A stretch of 16,612 bases of DNA from assembly GCA_964614345.1 (NCBI GenBank), contig CAZTLP010000025.1, positions 1 through 16,612 on the forward strand, read 5' to 3'. The notes under the pieces are model-generated. The model was not told the origin of the DNA. It worked only from the letters and a program-made list of their open reading frames with translations, and did not search any database. This stretch comes from AEGEAN-183 sp964614345 (lineage in GTDB: Bacteria > Pseudomonadota > Gammaproteobacteria > Magnimaribacterales > Magnimaribacteraceae). Positions 15,497 to 16,612 of the stretch are shown here, piece after piece. The translations under genes and the position numbers were made by a program. Positions within the stretch are counted from its first letter, which is position 1. Every line of letters begins with the position of its first letter.

Positions 15497-16612
15497 CTAG
15501 CTTCCGAAATCATCAAATCTGATAGATTCGGGTTCCACACCTAAATCATCTAACATGCCGAAAACAGCATTCATCATTGCTGGAGGTCCACACATATAAT
15601 ATTCACAATCTTCCGGTGACTCATGATTTTTTAAATACTCTTCTAATATAACTTGATGAATAAAGCCTGTTGGTCCTTCCCAGTTGTCTTCAGGCTGAGG
15701 GCTATCAAGAGCAAGAGTCCATGTAAAATTTTCGTGCTTTCTTGCCAATTCATCATATTCTTCTTTATAAAAGACTTCTTTTAAACTTCTTGCTCCATAA
15801 TAGAAAGTTATCTTTCTATCTGTATTTAGTCTTAATAATTGATCAAAAATATGAGATCTCATTGGGGCCATTCCTGCACCACCGCCTATGAAAATCATTT
15901 CTGCATTACTCTCGTTGGCAAAGAAGTCTCCAAATGGCCCAAAAATAGTTATGTTATCTCCAGGTTGTAAATTAAAAATATAAGAAGTCATTTCACCGGG
16001 AGGATAATCAGTACCAGGTGGAGGCAATTCTATCCGTACATTAAATTTCATTATGCCTTTTTCTTCAGGATAATTTGCCATGGAATAAGCACGTATCACA
16101 GTTTCCTTTATAGAAATTGAATTATCCCAGAAATTAAATCTTTCAAGATCTTCGTTATATTTTTCGTTAATTTTAAAATCCTTGAAGTCTATATCACATG
16201 GAGGAATCTCCATTTGCACATATCCCCCTGCTCTAAAATTCACCTCCTCTCCTTCCGGTAATTTTAGAACTAGTTCTTTAATAAACGTTGCAACATTGTC
16301 ATTAGAAATGACTTCACATTGCCATTTCTTAGCTCCAAATACTTCATCTGGTACTTGCACTTTCATGTTATCTTTTACAGCAACTTGGCATGAAAGCCTC
16401 CAGCCCTCTTTCTTTTCTCTATTAGTGAAATGAGTTTCTTCAGTTGGAAGGATTGCACCTCCTCCTTCAAAAATTATACATTTACACTGAGCACATGTTC
16501 CTTTGCCTCCACAAGCAGAAGAAAGAAACATTTCTTGGTTTGCTAAAGTTTGTAAAAGCTTGTCCCCTGCCTGTACATTTAAAGTTCTGTCTGGATCATC
16601 ATTAAGCATAAT
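15497..16612 (-). CDS. nqrF: Na+-translocating NADH:quinone reductase subunit F (5' truncated)
   Basis: 371 residues are in the window. The Vibrio protein is about 407, so roughly the first 36, including the membrane anchor, lie beyond the right edge. The ATG at 16607-16609 is internal, since the preceding codon still aligns with the family. NqrF takes electrons from NADH. Counting from that Met: a 2Fe-2S ferredoxin domain with Cys33, Cys39, Cys42 and Cys74 (SACGGKGTCAQC, LSCQVAV), the FAD-binding RAYSMANYP (173-181), the IGGGAGMAPMRSHIF nucleotide motif (241-255) and the NADH-binding YYMCGPPAMMNA (337-348), ending in the usual DDFG. It is expected to be the last structural gene of an nqrABCDEF operon whose other genes lie outside the window. 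Confidence 0.97.
   Translation of the reverse strand: MMLNDDPDRTLNVQAGDKLLQTLANQEMFLSSACGGKGTCAQCKCIIFEGGGAILPTEETHFTNREKKEGWRLSCQVAVKDNMKVQVPDEVFGAKKWQCEVISNDNVATFIKELVLKLPEGEEVNFRAGGYVQMEIPPCDIDFKDFKINEKYNEDLERFNFWDNSISIKETVIRAYSMANYPEEKGIMKFNVRIELPPPGTDYPPGEMTSYIFNLQPGDNITIFGPFGDFFANESNAEMIFIGGGAGMAPMRSHIFDQLLRLNTDRKITFYYGARSLKEVFYKEEYDELARKHENFTWTLALDSPQPEDNWEGPTGFIHQVILEEYLKNHESPEDCEYYMCGPPAMMNAVFGMLDDLGVEPESIRFDDFGS

Overview
This AT-rich window (roughly one third G+C by eye) is an ordinary bacterial chromosomal segment. It most likely comes from a marine gammaproteobacterium with a small genome. SAR86-like is my guess, but it rests on composition and gene content, not on any search. 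The gammaproteobacterial reading rests on three things: an infA/clpA/clpS/icd neighbourhood next to mnmA and purB, as in Pseudomonas and E. coli; an Na+-NQR locus ending nqrF-apbE-nqrM; and the long (about 530-residue) class of isocitrate lyase. I see no mobile element, CRISPR array, tRNA or rRNA. Coding density is very high. The longest stretch without a gene is 252 bases (2960-3211).

Layout. Positions 1-1442 (+) hold the end of a type I secretion ABC exporter and its HlyD-type periplasmic adaptor. Positions 1502-2959 (-) hold a two-helix membrane protein with a TolB-N-like domain and TPRs. An AT-rich spacer with three similar motifs and two palindromes follows. Then come a class III CoA-transferase (3212-4414, +), a possible 35-residue membrane protein on the opposite strand (4411-4518, -) and infA (4565-4783, +). 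Positions 4786-8680 (-) form a tight icd-clpS-clpA operon in which both junctions are TAATG overlaps. mnmA (8749-9828, +) diverges from icd. It converges with a secreted metal-dependent amidohydrolase (9825-11111, -), which in turn diverges from purB (11192-12559, +). aceA follows (12676-14280, +). Positions 14296-16612 (-) are the 3' end of an Na+-NQR operon: nqrF (its 5' end lies outside), apbE and the 56-residue maturation factor nqrM.

How the genes work together. Icd and AceA compete for isocitrate, at the branch between the TCA cycle and the glyoxylate shunt. ClpS and ClpA deliver N-degron substrates to ClpP. NqrF is the NADH-oxidising subunit of the sodium pump; ApbE attaches FMN to NqrB and NqrC, and NqrM is needed for assembly. 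The exporter and adaptor would need an outer-membrane TolC-like partner, which is not in view.

Nothing here is a clear new biological system. The observations most worth a second look are: two small genes that are easy to miss, the translational coupling of icd with clpS/clpA, a near absence of Shine-Dalgarno sequences, the regulatory-looking repeats and palindromes in the spacers, the short HlyD adaptor, and the TolB/TPR membrane protein.
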